Made by a program: the position numbers and the translations under genes. The notes under the pieces were generated by a model. That model was not told where the DNA came from and searched no databases. It saw only the letters and a list, made by a program, of their open reading frames with translations. From contig CALKXY010000004.1 of the NCBI GenBank assembly GCA_938003545.1, positions 62,001 through 126,000 of the forward strand: 64,000 nt of DNA. Reading direction: 5' to 3'. Every line of letters starts with the position of its first letter. Positions within the stretch are counted from its first letter, which is position 1. Source of the stretch: an uncultured Caulobacterales bacterium (GTDB taxonomy: Bacteria > Pseudomonadota > Alphaproteobacteria > Caulobacterales > Maricaulaceae). Shown one piece after another: positions 37,541 to 46,224 of this stretch.

Positions 37541-38677
37541 ATGGGGCCTGTTCAAACCAGATTAGAGCAGCGGATACGCGATGGTGTCTTAATCCGTGAT
37601 GCAGAGCAGGTCGAAGCGGCTATAGCTTTGGATGATCGTCTTGTCGCTTTAGCAGAGTATGAACCCCAGAAAGGTGGAGTTTTAGGCCGCTTTTTTGGCG
37701 GACGTGAAACTGTCCCCCGCGGCCTTTATATGTATGGCGGGGTGGGACGTGGAAAATCCATGTTGATGGATTGGTTTTTTGAAGCCGCAGATTTCGCGCC
37801 GAAACACCGCACACATTTTCATGCCTTTATGCTGGATATCCACGCGCGTATAAATGCGTGGCGTAAGTTGGATAAAGACGGTCGCCGTTCGAGCCCGCAT
37901 CATGTGCGCGGCGCAGGCGATGACCCGATTGCCCCCGTCGCACGGTCAATCGCCAGTGAGGCAAAGCTACTGTGTTTCGACGAATTCCATGTCACGGACA
38001 TCACGGACGCTATGATCTTATCGCGTCTGTTTGAGGCGCTTTGGGTAAATGAAGGCGTCGTTGTTATCGCAACATCGAATCGCGCGCCGGATGATTTATA
38101 TAAAAATGGACTGAATCGCGGCCTGTTTATGCCCTTTATAAAGATGATGCCTGATCATTTGCTGATTCATTCTTTTGAGGGCGATACGGATCATCGTTTG
38201 CGCGCACTGACGGCGGCTCCAATTTATCACGTGCCTTTGGGGGCGAAAGCCGACACTGAAATAACCGGCGCATGGGAGAGGCTGACGCGCGGCGCATCGC
38301 CTGCGGCCATGGATTTACATGTGCAGGGGCGAATGCTGACATTTCCGAAAACCGCGCGGGGCGTGTTGTGGAGTGACTTTACTTTTCTCTGCGAAGAAAA
38401 TCGTAGCCCAGCAGAATATCTCGAACTTGCGCAAGCGTTTCAGACCGTCATCGTTGAAAACGTCCCGCAGATGAGCGCGGATATGCGAAATGCAGCCAAG
38501 CGGTTCGTGACACTTATTGATGCACTTTACGAAACACGTACCAAACTTGTTATGAGTGCAGCGGTAGAGCCAGATGATCTTTATGATCGTGGTGACGGGG
38601 CATTTGAATTTGAACGCACAGTGAGTCGTCTTATGGAAATGCGTACAGAAGAATATTTGGGCCAAGAAAAAACATAG
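37541..38677 (+). CDS. zapE: cell division protein ZapE (AFG1-like ATPase)
   Basis: A 378-residue P-loop ATPase of the ZapE/AFG1 family, linked to Z-ring control and, in mitochondria, to respiratory-chain quality control. Seen: GLYMYGGVGRGKSMLMDWFF with Walker A at 66-73, the family block HFHAFMLDIHARI, Walker B LLCFDEFHVTDITDAM (143 onwards), ATSNRAPDDLYKNGLNR, and the C-terminal MRNAAKRFVTLIDALYE. Length and order match ZapE. Preceded by a 32-residue membrane peptide. Confidence 0.95.
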   Translation: MGPVQTRLEQRIRDGVLIRDAEQVEAAIALDDRLVALAEYEPQKGGVLGRFFGGRETVPRGLYMYGGVGRGKSMLMDWFFEAADFAPKHRTHFHAFMLDIHARINAWRKLDKDGRRSSPHHVRGAGDDPIAPVARSIASEAKLLCFDEFHVTDITDAMILSRLFEALWVNEGVVVIATSNRAPDDLYKNGLNRGLFMPFIKMMPDHLLIHSFEGDTDHRLRALTAAPIYHVPLGAKADTEITGAWERLTRGASPAAMDLHVQGRMLTFPKTARGVLWSDFTFLCEENRSPAEYLELAQAFQTVIVENVPQMSADMRNAAKRFVTLIDALYETRTKLVMSAAVEPDDLYDRGDGAFEFERTVSRLMEMRTEEYLGQEKT

Positions 38678-38708
38678 TCAAATTCCAGAGACGAAATGAG
38701 TTAAAAGC

Positions 38709-39299
38709 TCAGGGCTTTCCGAAACTCCACCGATGCGCAGGACTGCGCCCTAACGAATCGACAGCTGCTCGGTGCGCCTTTGTTGGGTAGCCTTTATGCC
38801 CCGCCCAGCCATAGCCGGGGAATCGTTCATCGGCTTCGGCCATGAGTCTGTCGCGTGTTACTTTTGCCACGATAGACGCGGCGGCAATGGAGAGGCATTT
38901 CGCGTCTCCTTTCACGATTGCGTGAGCGTCGCAAAGGAGATTGGGTGGTAAGCGATTGCCGTCAATTAAGGCGTAATCGACTGTAATACTTAAGTTTTCA
39001 ATCGCGCGCCGCATGGCCTCCATAGAGGCCCAAAGGATATTAATGCGATCAATTTCGGCAGGTTCCGCAATGCCAATTCCGATTTTTGCATTTTGGGTCA
39101 AAACATTCAGGAGTCGTTCACGCGCCGAGTGGGAAAGGGCCTTACTGTCGTTCAGGCCTTCTGGAATATTTTCTGGGTCCAAGATGACGGCGGCCGCAAC
39201 AACTGGTCCCGCAAGGGGTCCGCGTCCTGCCTCATCTACCCCGCAAATAATTTGGTCTTGATGCGCGCCAGCTTGGGTTTCGAAATTGAAATCAGGCAT
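38709..39299 (-). CDS. rnhB: ribonuclease HII
   Basis: Removes ribonucleotides from RNA:DNA hybrids and single ribonucleotides in DNA. The 196-residue protein has the catalytic GVDEAGRGPLAGPVVAAAV (Asp22, Glu23), YALIDGNRLPP, and SIAAASIVAKVTRD with later acidic residues (MAEADERFPGYGW), plus the KGYPTKAHRAAV tail diagnostic for HII. MPDFNFETQ at 39299 is chosen as start because the frame upstream reads poorly. Opposite strand to the flanking genes. Confidence 0.95.
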   Translation of the reverse strand: MPDFNFETQAGAHQDQIICGVDEAGRGPLAGPVVAAAVILDPENIPEGLNDSKALSHSARERLLNVLTQNAKIGIGIAEPAEIDRINILWASMEAMRRAIENLSITVDYALIDGNRLPPNLLCDAHAIVKGDAKCLSIAAASIVAKVTRDRLMAEADERFPGYGWAGHKGYPTKAHRAAVDSLGRSPAHRWSFGKP

Positions 39300-39380
39300 A
39301 TTTGGGCCGCATTTTGGTAAGAAGGTTGAACTGGCACAGCACATGCAAAAAACGCAGGTGCAGGGTTTATTAGGAGCATG

Positions 39381-39399
39381 AAGGTCTGCTAAAGACCTT
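39381..39399. other. short hairpin in leader of secreted protein gene
   Basis: AAGGTCT (39381-39387) and AGACCTT (39393-39399) pair around GCTAA, 25 bases before the next ATG. It could be the end of another transcript or a 5'-UTR structure. Confidence 0.5.
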
Positions 39400-39423
39400 T
39401 AACGGTTTATGAAGGAGCATTCC

Positions 39424-39834
39424 ATGTCCAAACTTAAAATCGCCGGCGCAACACTCGCACTGGTTTTCGCAGCATCAGGCGCAGCTTTCGCACAAGACGC
39501 AGATGCCGAACTTATGAAGACGCCAAGCTCAGAAGGCGTTGTCACTGACTCTGCGTCTTGTGAATATGAAGGTGGCTCCGTGATGGATCTAACAGACGGT
39601 AAAATCTGTTTCATTCCTATTCGCGGCGTATCTGCCAATACGGCCAATTACGACGGTAAAGGTCTCGGCGTTATTCGCTGTACTGGAAATGGTGCATTCC
39701 CGAATGAAATCATTGAGCCAGGCGGTCAGTATTGCCGCGTTTATCTTGGTGCAAAAGCTAAGAAGAAGACACGCGCAGAACTCGAAGCTGAATTGGCTGC
39801 GATGACGGAAGCCGAGTTGAACGCAACAAACTAG
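39424..39834 (+). CDS. small secreted protein of unknown function
   Basis: A 136-residue protein with a clear signal peptide (LKIAGATLALVFAASGAAFA, cleavage before QDAD). The mature part has four cysteines (SASCEYEG, DGKICFIP, GVIRCTGNG, GQYCRVYL) likely forming two disulfides in the periplasm, and a charged C-terminal helix (KKKTRAELEAELAAMTEAEL). The ATG at 39424 has GAAGGAG upstream; an ATG five codons earlier overlaps that site. No family was recognised. Confidence 0.75.
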   Translation: MSKLKIAGATLALVFAASGAAFAQDADAELMKTPSSEGVVTDSASCEYEGGSVMDLTDGKICFIPIRGVSANTANYDGKGLGVIRCTGNGAFPNEIIEPGGQYCRVYLGAKAKKKTRAELEAELAAMTEAELNATN

Positions 39835-39857
39835 GTTTTAGTTGACACAAAAATTTG

Positions 39858-39889
39858 AAGCTCGGCACCCCAGTTGTCGGGCTTTTTTT
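39858..39889 (+). terminator. intrinsic terminator
   Basis: 10-bp stem AAGCTCGGCA/TGTCGGGCTT (39858-39867 with 39875-39884), loop CCCCAGT, T7 tail. Confidence 0.9.
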
Positions 39890-39910
39890 GTGGCTATATC
39901 GTTTTAGAGA

Positions 39911-40603
39911 TTGCAGAGCGTCGCTGTGCTGGCTGTTATTATTCCGACATTAAATGCTGAAACCTGCCTTCCGTCATTATTGGTGGGAACAAAAGACGTG
40001 CGCCTTGTGATCAGTGACGGGGGCTCGGTGGACCAGACCTTAGATTTGGCGCTATCATCTGGCGCGGTATTGGCTTGCGGGCCACCTGGGCGCGGCGCAC
40101 AAATGGCACGCGGCGCAGATTTAGCTGGAGCCGCAGATGATGTTACGGCTTATCTCTTCTTACATGCGGATTGTGCGTTACCTGCAGGATGGCTGGCGGC
40201 AGTTGAAACGGCGCTCAAGGTTCAGAACACAGCCTGGTATTTTCGCTATTCTCCAGATCAAACAGGTCCAGGTGTGACGTGGTTGCGATTCATTGTGTGG
40301 CTGCGGGGATGGGCATGGCGACTGCCTTATGGCGATCAAGGGCTCCTGATACCACGCGAAATGTATGAGGCGATAGGTGGATATGATCCCGATAAACCCT
40401 TGTTCGAAGACGTAGATATTGTGGATCGCGTCAAATCTAAATTTGGGCGCAAGGCTCTACAAAAACTCCCCATCTCGCTGCATACGGATATTTCTGATCA
40501 TATGCGCGAAGGTGTTTGGACGCGGGGGTGGCGTAATTTCCGCCTATTGAAAGCCTATAGACGAGGCGAGTCCGTCGCCAATTTATTGCGGAGATATGGC
40601 TGA
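39911..40603 (+). CDS. family 2 glycosyltransferase-like protein (TIGR04283 type)
   Basis: A 230-residue GT-A-fold protein: AVIIPTLNAETCLPSLL, LVISDGGSVDQT (nucleotide-sugar site), PPGRGAQMARGADLA, LFLHADCALP (DxD-equivalent), GDQGLLIPREMYEAIGGYD and FEDVDIVDRVK. These are the marks of TIGR04283 proteins, which often sit next to TIGR04282, as here. No ATG fits; the start is TTG 39911 or GTG 39926, neither with a strong ribosome-binding site. Its stop overlaps the next start (TGATG), showing operon coupling. Confidence 0.85.
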   Translation: MQSVAVLAVIIPTLNAETCLPSLLVGTKDVRLVISDGGSVDQTLDLALSSGAVLACGPPGRGAQMARGADLAGAADDVTAYLFLHADCALPAGWLAAVETALKVQNTAWYFRYSPDQTGPGVTWLRFIVWLRGWAWRLPYGDQGLLIPREMYEAIGGYDPDKPLFEDVDIVDRVKSKFGRKALQKLPISLHTDISDHMREGVWTRGWRNFRLLKAYRRGESVANLLRRYG

Positions 40604-41175
40604 TGCGCCCGACACTCTTTATTGTTGCGAAAGCGCCTATCATGGGCCGCGCCAAAACGCGCTTGGCGGCTGATATTGGGCCGGTTCACGCGAAACGCCT
40701 TTACCGCGCGATGATGGCGCAAGTCCTACGGCAGGTTCGTGACCCGCGCTGGGATACGGTTCTGGCTGTCACGCCGCCGCATTTGTTGGGGCATGTACCG
40801 GATTGGGATGGCGTTGTGCAAATTCCGCAAGTTTCAGGATCACTCACGCCGCGCCTGGCAGCTTTATTCGCGCGCAAGGGGCCTACGCTGACGATTGGAA
40901 CGGATTGTCCACAGGTCGATGCAACGGATATTGCAGCCGCCTTTCGGGGGTTGAAGTCTTATAAACATGTTTTTGGCCCAGCCAGCGATGGCGGATTTTG
41001 GCTTATGGGTGCAAATGGCCCGCTTCCTAGGGCGTTCTTTGATGGCGTACGGTGGTCGCATAAAGACACGCTGTCAGATGTGACAGATCGCACGGACGGT
41101 CGGTTTGGTGTCCTACGCATGTTGACGGATGTTGATGACCTCGCGGCGCTACGTCTGTATCGCCGCTCGCTTTAA
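40603..41175 (+). CDS. DUF2064/TIGR04282 nucleotidyl-transferase-like protein
   Basis: A 190-residue GT-A-like protein: LFIVAKAPIMGRAKTRLAAD resembles the nucleotide-binding signature of sugar nucleotidyltransferases, followed by TLTIGTDCPQVDATDIAAAF and VFGPASDGGFWLMG. This is the TIGR04282 (DUF2064) pattern. The tandem TIGR04283-TIGR04282 pair is widespread and has been tied to glycosyl transfer, but substrates are undetermined. Overlaps the preceding gene by one base. Confidence 0.88.
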   Translation: MRPTLFIVAKAPIMGRAKTRLAADIGPVHAKRLYRAMMAQVLRQVRDPRWDTVLAVTPPHLLGHVPDWDGVVQIPQVSGSLTPRLAALFARKGPTLTIGTDCPQVDATDIAAAFRGLKSYKHVFGPASDGGFWLMGANGPLPRAFFDGVRWSHKDTLSDVTDRTDGRFGVLRMLTDVDDLAALRLYRRSL

Positions 41176-41180
41176 TGCCT

Positions 41181-41972
41181 TTAAGGTTTAGGCTCTACGG
41201 GTTCAGCATCTGCCAATAAGGCCAATGTCGCGTCGACCAAAGACAAGTTCGCGCCTTTGCCGTGACCCGGTACAACAATTTGCGTTTTAGGGTATGTCGC
41301 CTTGACCCACGCCAAGCTCTTGCTCCATTCGGATAAATTCGCGTCTTCAACATTACCTAATGTTTTAACGCCTGCGCCGCGCACGGCGCATCCTGCATAG
41401 AGAACACCAGCAGATGGGACGTAAACGACAAGATTGTCAGAGGCGTGGCCATGACCCGGATATGCCACTTCAAGATTGCCGACTTTTGTGCGGGACTTCG
41501 GGGCTTTTAACGCGGCTACAGATGTATTTGGTGCAGGAAATCCAGCCTTCGCCGCGAGGGCAGGCGTGTCGGGGTGTGTGAAGACTTGTACCCCTTGCCA
41601 TTCCGCTGCGTCCACGCCCGCTGTGCGGTCGGCATGGTGGTGGGTGACGATTAATTTTGTGACGGGTTTTCCTGTCTCAATACGGACTTTCTCGAGTAGA
41701 GAGATTGTTGCTAACTCGCCCCATGCGCCGTCAACCAATGTCACATCATCGCCATCGACAACGACCAAACCGTTGGATGGAATTGGGCTTTGACCTGGCA
41801 AAGTATAATGGGTTGTGTGCACCCAAACATTATCTGCGATTTTGGAAAGGGTGACGGGATAATCTGCCTGCACTTTGGTCAAAAATGTATCTTCAGCTTT
41901 AGGCGTTGGTGCATCAGACCCGCTGCAGGCCGCAAGAACGAAAGCTGACAGGATGAGGGACTGTTTCAACAT
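41181..41972 (-). CDS. subclass B1-like metallo-beta-lactamase, predicted lipoprotein
   Basis: A 263-residue protein with a lipoprotein signal (SLILSAFVLAAC, Cys16) and an MBL domain that has the B1 zinc set: His111, His113 and Asp115 in THHHADRTAG, His176 in GHASDNLVVYVP, Cys195 in LYAGCAVRG and His237 in VVPGHG. The order and the Cys ligand separate B1 from B2/B3 and from glyoxalase-II-like hydrolases. TLGNVEDANLSEW also matches B1 enzymes. Periplasmic, membrane-anchored hydrolysis of beta-lactams is the likely activity. No mobile element is next to it, so it looks intrinsic. The ATG at 41972 has AAGG upstream. Confidence 0.85.
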   Translation of the reverse strand: MLKQSLILSAFVLAACSGSDAPTPKAEDTFLTKVQADYPVTLSKIADNVWVHTTHYTLPGQSPIPSNGLVVVDGDDVTLVDGAWGELATISLLEKVRIETGKPVTKLIVTHHHADRTAGVDAAEWQGVQVFTHPDTPALAAKAGFPAPNTSVAALKAPKSRTKVGNLEVAYPGHGHASDNLVVYVPSAGVLYAGCAVRGAGVKTLGNVEDANLSEWSKSLAWVKATYPKTQIVVPGHGKGANLSLVDATLALLADAEPVEPKP

Positions 41973-42034
41973 GAGAAACCTTATTTTGAAAATGGGTAAT
42001 CTGTTGCGCTGATATAGCGGCGCGGGGTGGAAAC

Positions 42035-42793
42035 TTAAAGGCTGAGTAGTTTTTCTCGTAAGTTCAATAAATCTCGCCAAGCGTCTTTTTTCAATTCGGG
42101 GCGGCGGAGAAGAAAGGCGGGGTGGTAAAGGGGTAGGGTAGGGTAGGTTTTATCAGCTATTGTCACATCCTGCCATTCGCCATGATTTTTCATGATACCC
42201 GTTACACCCGTCAGAGCGGTCATTGAAATCCCGCCGACCAACAGCAAGACTTTCGGCTGGGCGAGCTCAATATGTTTTTCTAAGAAAGGCCTACACAGAG
42301 CTAAATCTTCTGCTGTCGGGTTACGATTTTTCGGCAAGCGCCAATTTATAACATTGGTCGCGTAAAAATCATCCTCGCCCAGTGCAATCGCACCTAACAT
42401 GCGATCAAGTAACTGGCCTGCGGGGCCAATGAACGGCTTGCCTTGAATATCTTCTTCTCGGCCAGGGGCTTCGCCAATGACCATTAAATCGGCATCAGGG
42501 TTTCCCCGTGCAAAGACAGGTTGCCGCGCGGTATCCGACAATGCGCCAGCATCATAGGCCTGCATGGCCTCGCGTAACTCATCTAAGGTTCGAACTTTGG
42601 ATAAGTCGGGCGCTTTCAATTGGGCCGTGTGCGTATTTGATTTTGCTGCCTGCGGCGAGGCTGGCTGTGAGCGTGAAGCTGTTTTTGCCAGGGGACGTAT
42701 CTTAGCGCGAACGGGTTTTGCGGGCGGCACATTTGGCACGTCCACGCCCATTTCAGCGTACCAATCTAACAAAGAGCGAAGCGCAGCATCCAT
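42035..42793 (-). CDS. uracil-DNA glycosylase, family 4-like
   Basis: A 252-residue protein with a low-complexity N-terminal ~65 residues and a UDG-fold domain: VIGEAPGREEDIQGKPFIGP (motif A, from 106), NVINWRLPKNRNPT, LLLVGGISMTALTG and the C-terminal LYHPAFLLR. It removes uracil from DNA in base excision repair. Family 4 enzymes usually bind a 4Fe-4S cluster through four cysteines; this sequence has only one Cys (ALCRPF), so the cluster is apparently absent. The gene starts close to the divergent region of the RimB-RimK gene. Confidence 0.88.
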   Translation of the reverse strand: MDAALRSLLDWYAEMGVDVPNVPPAKPVRAKIRPLAKTASRSQPASPQAAKSNTHTAQLKAPDLSKVRTLDELREAMQAYDAGALSDTARQPVFARGNPDADLMVIGEAPGREEDIQGKPFIGPAGQLLDRMLGAIALGEDDFYATNVINWRLPKNRNPTAEDLALCRPFLEKHIELAQPKVLLLVGGISMTALTGVTGIMKNHGEWQDVTIADKTYPTLPLYHPAFLLRRPELKKDAWRDLLNLREKLLSL

Positions 42794-42904
42794 TAGATGA
42801 AAGCCTTTATGGGCTGGACGTCAATGTAGGAACTCTTCGTCCCCAGCCCATTTTGGGAAGCCGCCGTGACATAAAGCCGAGGGATATGTGTCAGGTTAGT
42901 CACT

Positions 42905-44308
42905 CTATTTTGCTGTTGTCTTGAATACAGTGCGGACATTGGCTTCGATGCAACCAATAATTTCCGCCGCGATGTCTTTGCCTGTGGCTTTGGTGATGCC
43001 TTCCAAGCCGGGAGATGAGTTGACTTCCAAGATTTTAGGCCCGTCTTTTGATCGTAAAATATCGACACCTGCGACTTTTAATTTCAAGATTTTCGCGGCC
43101 TTTATTGCGGTGCGCCGTTCCTCTTTACTTAATCGTACTTTTTTCACGCTACCGCCTTGGTGCACATTGGAACGGAATTCGCCGGGTTGCGCGGTGCGCA
43201 TCATCGCGCCGACAACTTTGCCGTCTATAACGAAACAGCGCAGGTCAGAACCGCCTGCTTCTTTGACGAATTCTTGTACCAAGAAATGCGCATTGAGGCC
43301 GCGAAAGGCGTCAATGATGGCGCTGGCTGCGGAACGTGTTTCTGCTAGGACAACGCCTTTACCTTGCGTGGATTCCAAAAGTTTCACTACGACGGGTGCG
43401 CCGCCGACTAAATCCAAAATCCCCTTTGTGTCATGTGAGGATTTCGCGAACGCCGTAACGGGCATGCCAAGGCCGTGCTGGCTTAATACTTGATGTGATA
43501 ATAATTTGTCTCGGCTGGCGCCAATGGGTTGCGCATTGTTTAGGCAGAACACACCCATAGCCTCGAATTGCCGAACCACGGCCATTCCGTAAAAGGTTAG
43601 CCGCGTCCCGATGCGGGGGATAATAGCGTCGTAACGCGGCAGAGGTGCGCCATCGTAAAACACTTCGGGCTTGTGTGCGTTGATCGACATGTAACAACGC
43701 GAGGTGTAAATCATATCAACAACATGACCGCGCGCTTCGGCGGCGCGGACCATTTCTGTATTTGAGTAATTATTTGGTTCTTGGGTGAGAATGCCGATGC
43801 GCAGCGGGCGCAGAGGAATCGATCGCTTCCCTTGCTTGCGTTTGTAAATATCGTAGCTGAGAACAGGTTGCTGAAATGAGAGCGTTGGGACGACGGACAC
43901 ATCCTCGCGCAAGGCCGAGCGGCCCAGCAACATACGATATCCCATCGTTTCTCGGTTTGTCAGGGAGAGTTCAATCGGCCAGCTTCTACCGCCAACTTTG
44001 ATCGTCGCGCTAACAATATAGCGAAGCTCCGTCGACCCATTGGACGATGTAACGCTACGGCGGTCTAAAACTTTGGCGGAACACACAACTTCCAGTGTCG
44101 GGTCTGCCGGGTCAGGATGCATGATAAACCGGACTTGTGGGTTTTTATCTGTGCCGAAGGGCTCAATCGCGACGGCATGCAGCGCCGATGTGCGCGCACC
44201 TGTGTCAACTTTTGCCTTAATCGCAGGTAAGGAAAGCCCGGGCAGGGAAACCCATTCTTCCCAGCCTAAAGTTTGCATGGCTGGTCCGGTCGTGTCAAAA
44301 TCGCTCAT
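42905..44308 (-). CDS. rimK: RimB-RimK fusion: retropepsin-like protease domain plus ATP-grasp glutamate ligase
   Basis: A 467-residue two-domain protein. The N-terminal ~150 residues match the 'ATP-dependent zinc protease' family (PF05618): LPAIKAKVDTGARTSALHA with the DTGA motif (Asp35) and GYRMLLGRSALR. The C-terminal ~300 residues are RimK: LRIGILTQEPNNYSNTEMVR, YDAIIPRIGTRLTFYGMAVV, ESTQGKGVVLAE, QEFVKEAGGSDLRCFVIDG and ILEVNSSPGLEGI (ATP-grasp, Mg ligands). RimK adds glutamates to ribosomal protein S6 C-terminus; RimB is a protease partner. Separate genes in Pseudomonas, fused here. Frame is uninterrupted. Confidence 0.92.
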   Translation of the reverse strand: MSDFDTTGPAMQTLGWEEWVSLPGLSLPAIKAKVDTGARTSALHAVAIEPFGTDKNPQVRFIMHPDPADPTLEVVCSAKVLDRRSVTSSNGSTELRYIVSATIKVGGRSWPIELSLTNRETMGYRMLLGRSALREDVSVVPTLSFQQPVLSYDIYKRKQGKRSIPLRPLRIGILTQEPNNYSNTEMVRAAEARGHVVDMIYTSRCYMSINAHKPEVFYDGAPLPRYDAIIPRIGTRLTFYGMAVVRQFEAMGVFCLNNAQPIGASRDKLLSHQVLSQHGLGMPVTAFAKSSHDTKGILDLVGGAPVVVKLLESTQGKGVVLAETRSAASAIIDAFRGLNAHFLVQEFVKEAGGSDLRCFVIDGKVVGAMMRTAQPGEFRSNVHQGGSVKKVRLSKEERRTAIKAAKILKLKVAGVDILRSKDGPKILEVNSSPGLEGITKATGKDIAAEIIGCIEANVRTVFKTTAK

Positions 44309-44427
44309 TGCGGTTGGCGGAGTCCTGTTTTCAGTGTTGATGCGGCGGAACGGGCGCTTGTCGGGCGCGGATCGACGGGCTAGAGATACGACAGATTAAA
44401 CCTGACGACTAGGGCCGAACAAAAACA

Positions 44428-46131
44428 ATGCACAATCTCGACCAAACAAGCGCCGCTTTTACGGCAGATGAAACGCCAGTCGAACGGGAGAGCATGGAAT
44501 ATGATGTCGTCATTGTTGGCGCGGGGCCTGCGGGTCTGTCCGCTGCGATCCGGCTGAAGCAAAATAATCCTGAAACAACCGTGGTTGTCCTTGAGAAAGG
44601 GTCCGAAGTTGGCGCGCATATCTTATCTGGCGCTGTACTTGATCCTATTGGCTTAAAAGAATTGTTCCCTGATTTCGCGACAATGGCGGGATGCCCAGTT
44701 AAAACTGAAGTAAAAGCCGATAAATTCTATATCTATGGCCCCGCTGGCGCCATGCGCGTACCTGAATTTGTTCTCCCGCCCTTGATGCATAATCACGGAA
44801 ATTACATTGTCTCGATGGCGAATACTTGCCGTTGGCTTGCAGAACAGGCTGAAGGCTTAGGCGTTGAAATTTTCCCGGGCATGGCCTGTTCTGCGCTGGT
44901 CTACCGCGAAGATGGCTCTGTCAAAGGTGTCGTAGCGGGTGAATTTGGCTTCCAAAAAGATGGGTCCAAAGGCCCTGGATATGAGCCTGGTATGGAATTA
45001 CATGGTAAATATGTCATGCTCGGCGAGGGCGCGCGCGGCTCGCTCTCCAAGGTCGCAATTGCGAAATATAATCTGGATGAGGGCGCGCAGCCGTCAAAAT
45101 TCGGTCTCGGCATGAAAGAAATCTGGGACATTGATCCCGCCAAACATAGCGAAGGCACCGTCGTGCATTCTGCAGGTTGGCCATTAGGTTGGAAGCAAGG
45201 CGGCGGATCATTCATCTATCACGCGGAAAACAACCAAGTCTTCGTCGGTATGATCGTGGACCTAAACTACGAAAACCCGCACCTATATCCTTATATGGAA
45301 TTTCAAAAGTGGAAGACCCATCCTGATGTTGCTGATCTTTTGGAAGGCGGCAAACGTGTCGCTTATGGCGCGCGCGTTGTGACCAAGGGCGGTATCCAAG
45401 CCGTTCCACAAGTCGCGTTTCCTGGCGGGACTTTGCTCGGCTGTACGGCAGGTCTTGTGAATTTACCGCGTATCAAAGGTAATCATAATGCGATGCTTTC
45501 GGGTATTCACGCTGCGGACGCGGCGACAAAGGCCATGGCGTCTGGCAGGTCGGGGGATACGCTGACGGAATATGATGACATGCTGCATGATGGTCCGATT
45601 GGTGAAGACTTACGCCCTGTTCGTAATGTCGCGCCGCTGAATGGTCGTTTCGGTCCGTTCCTAGGCGGAATGTTGATGGGCGGCATGGATATGTGGGCTG
45701 CGAGTATTCTGAAACTCAACCCATTCGGCACGCTCAGCCATAAAAAAGATGATGCAGGGTCTACGAAGAAAGCGGCGAAGTATAAGCCGATTGAATACCC
45801 AAAACCCGATGGTGTTTTGACCTTTGACCGTTTGACGAATGTATCTTTCACGGCGACGAACCACGGCGAAGATCAACCAAGTCATCTGCGCCTGATCGAT
45901 AGTTCTATTCCGATCAATGTGAATTTACCCGAATTTGATGAACCTGCCGTGCGCTATTGTCCTGCAGGTGTGTATGAGGTTCTGACCGATGATGACGGGT
46001 CCAATCCGCGGTTCAACATCAATGCGCAGAACTGCATACATTGCAAAACTTGCGATATTAAAGACCCATCGCGTAATATCGTTTGGACAGTGCCCGAAGG
46101 CGGCGGCGGTCCTAATTATCCAAATATGTAG
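44428..46131 (+). CDS. electron transfer flavoprotein-ubiquinone oxidoreductase
   Basis: A 567-residue inner-membrane-associated flavoprotein passing electrons from ETF to ubiquinone. Seen: YDVVIVGAGPAGLSAAIRLK (FAD), LSGAVLDPIGLKELFP, GEGARGSLSK, GWPLGWKQGGGSFIYH, and the C-terminal 4Fe-4S domain with the four cysteines CPAGVYE...NCIHCKTCDIKDP. Length and motif order match ETF-QO/FixC-type eukaryote-like enzymes. Divergent from the RimB-RimK gene. Likely supports fatty-acid and amino-acid oxidation. Confidence 0.95.
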   Translation: MHNLDQTSAAFTADETPVERESMEYDVVIVGAGPAGLSAAIRLKQNNPETTVVVLEKGSEVGAHILSGAVLDPIGLKELFPDFATMAGCPVKTEVKADKFYIYGPAGAMRVPEFVLPPLMHNHGNYIVSMANTCRWLAEQAEGLGVEIFPGMACSALVYREDGSVKGVVAGEFGFQKDGSKGPGYEPGMELHGKYVMLGEGARGSLSKVAIAKYNLDEGAQPSKFGLGMKEIWDIDPAKHSEGTVVHSAGWPLGWKQGGGSFIYHAENNQVFVGMIVDLNYENPHLYPYMEFQKWKTHPDVADLLEGGKRVAYGARVVTKGGIQAVPQVAFPGGTLLGCTAGLVNLPRIKGNHNAMLSGIHAADAATKAMASGRSGDTLTEYDDMLHDGPIGEDLRPVRNVAPLNGRFGPFLGGMLMGGMDMWAASILKLNPFGTLSHKKDDAGSTKKAAKYKPIEYPKPDGVLTFDRLTNVSFTATNHGEDQPSHLRLIDSSIPINVNLPEFDEPAVRYCPAGVYEVLTDDDGSNPRFNINAQNCIHCKTCDIKDPSRNIVWTVPEGGGGPNYPNM

Positions 46132-46224
46132 CTTCATCATTATTAGGCCTGATCACGCAAAAAGTGACACAGGTTTACCTCATCGTTGCTTGCCTCCACG
46201 CCGCGCTCGTCGCAGAAAGCCGTC

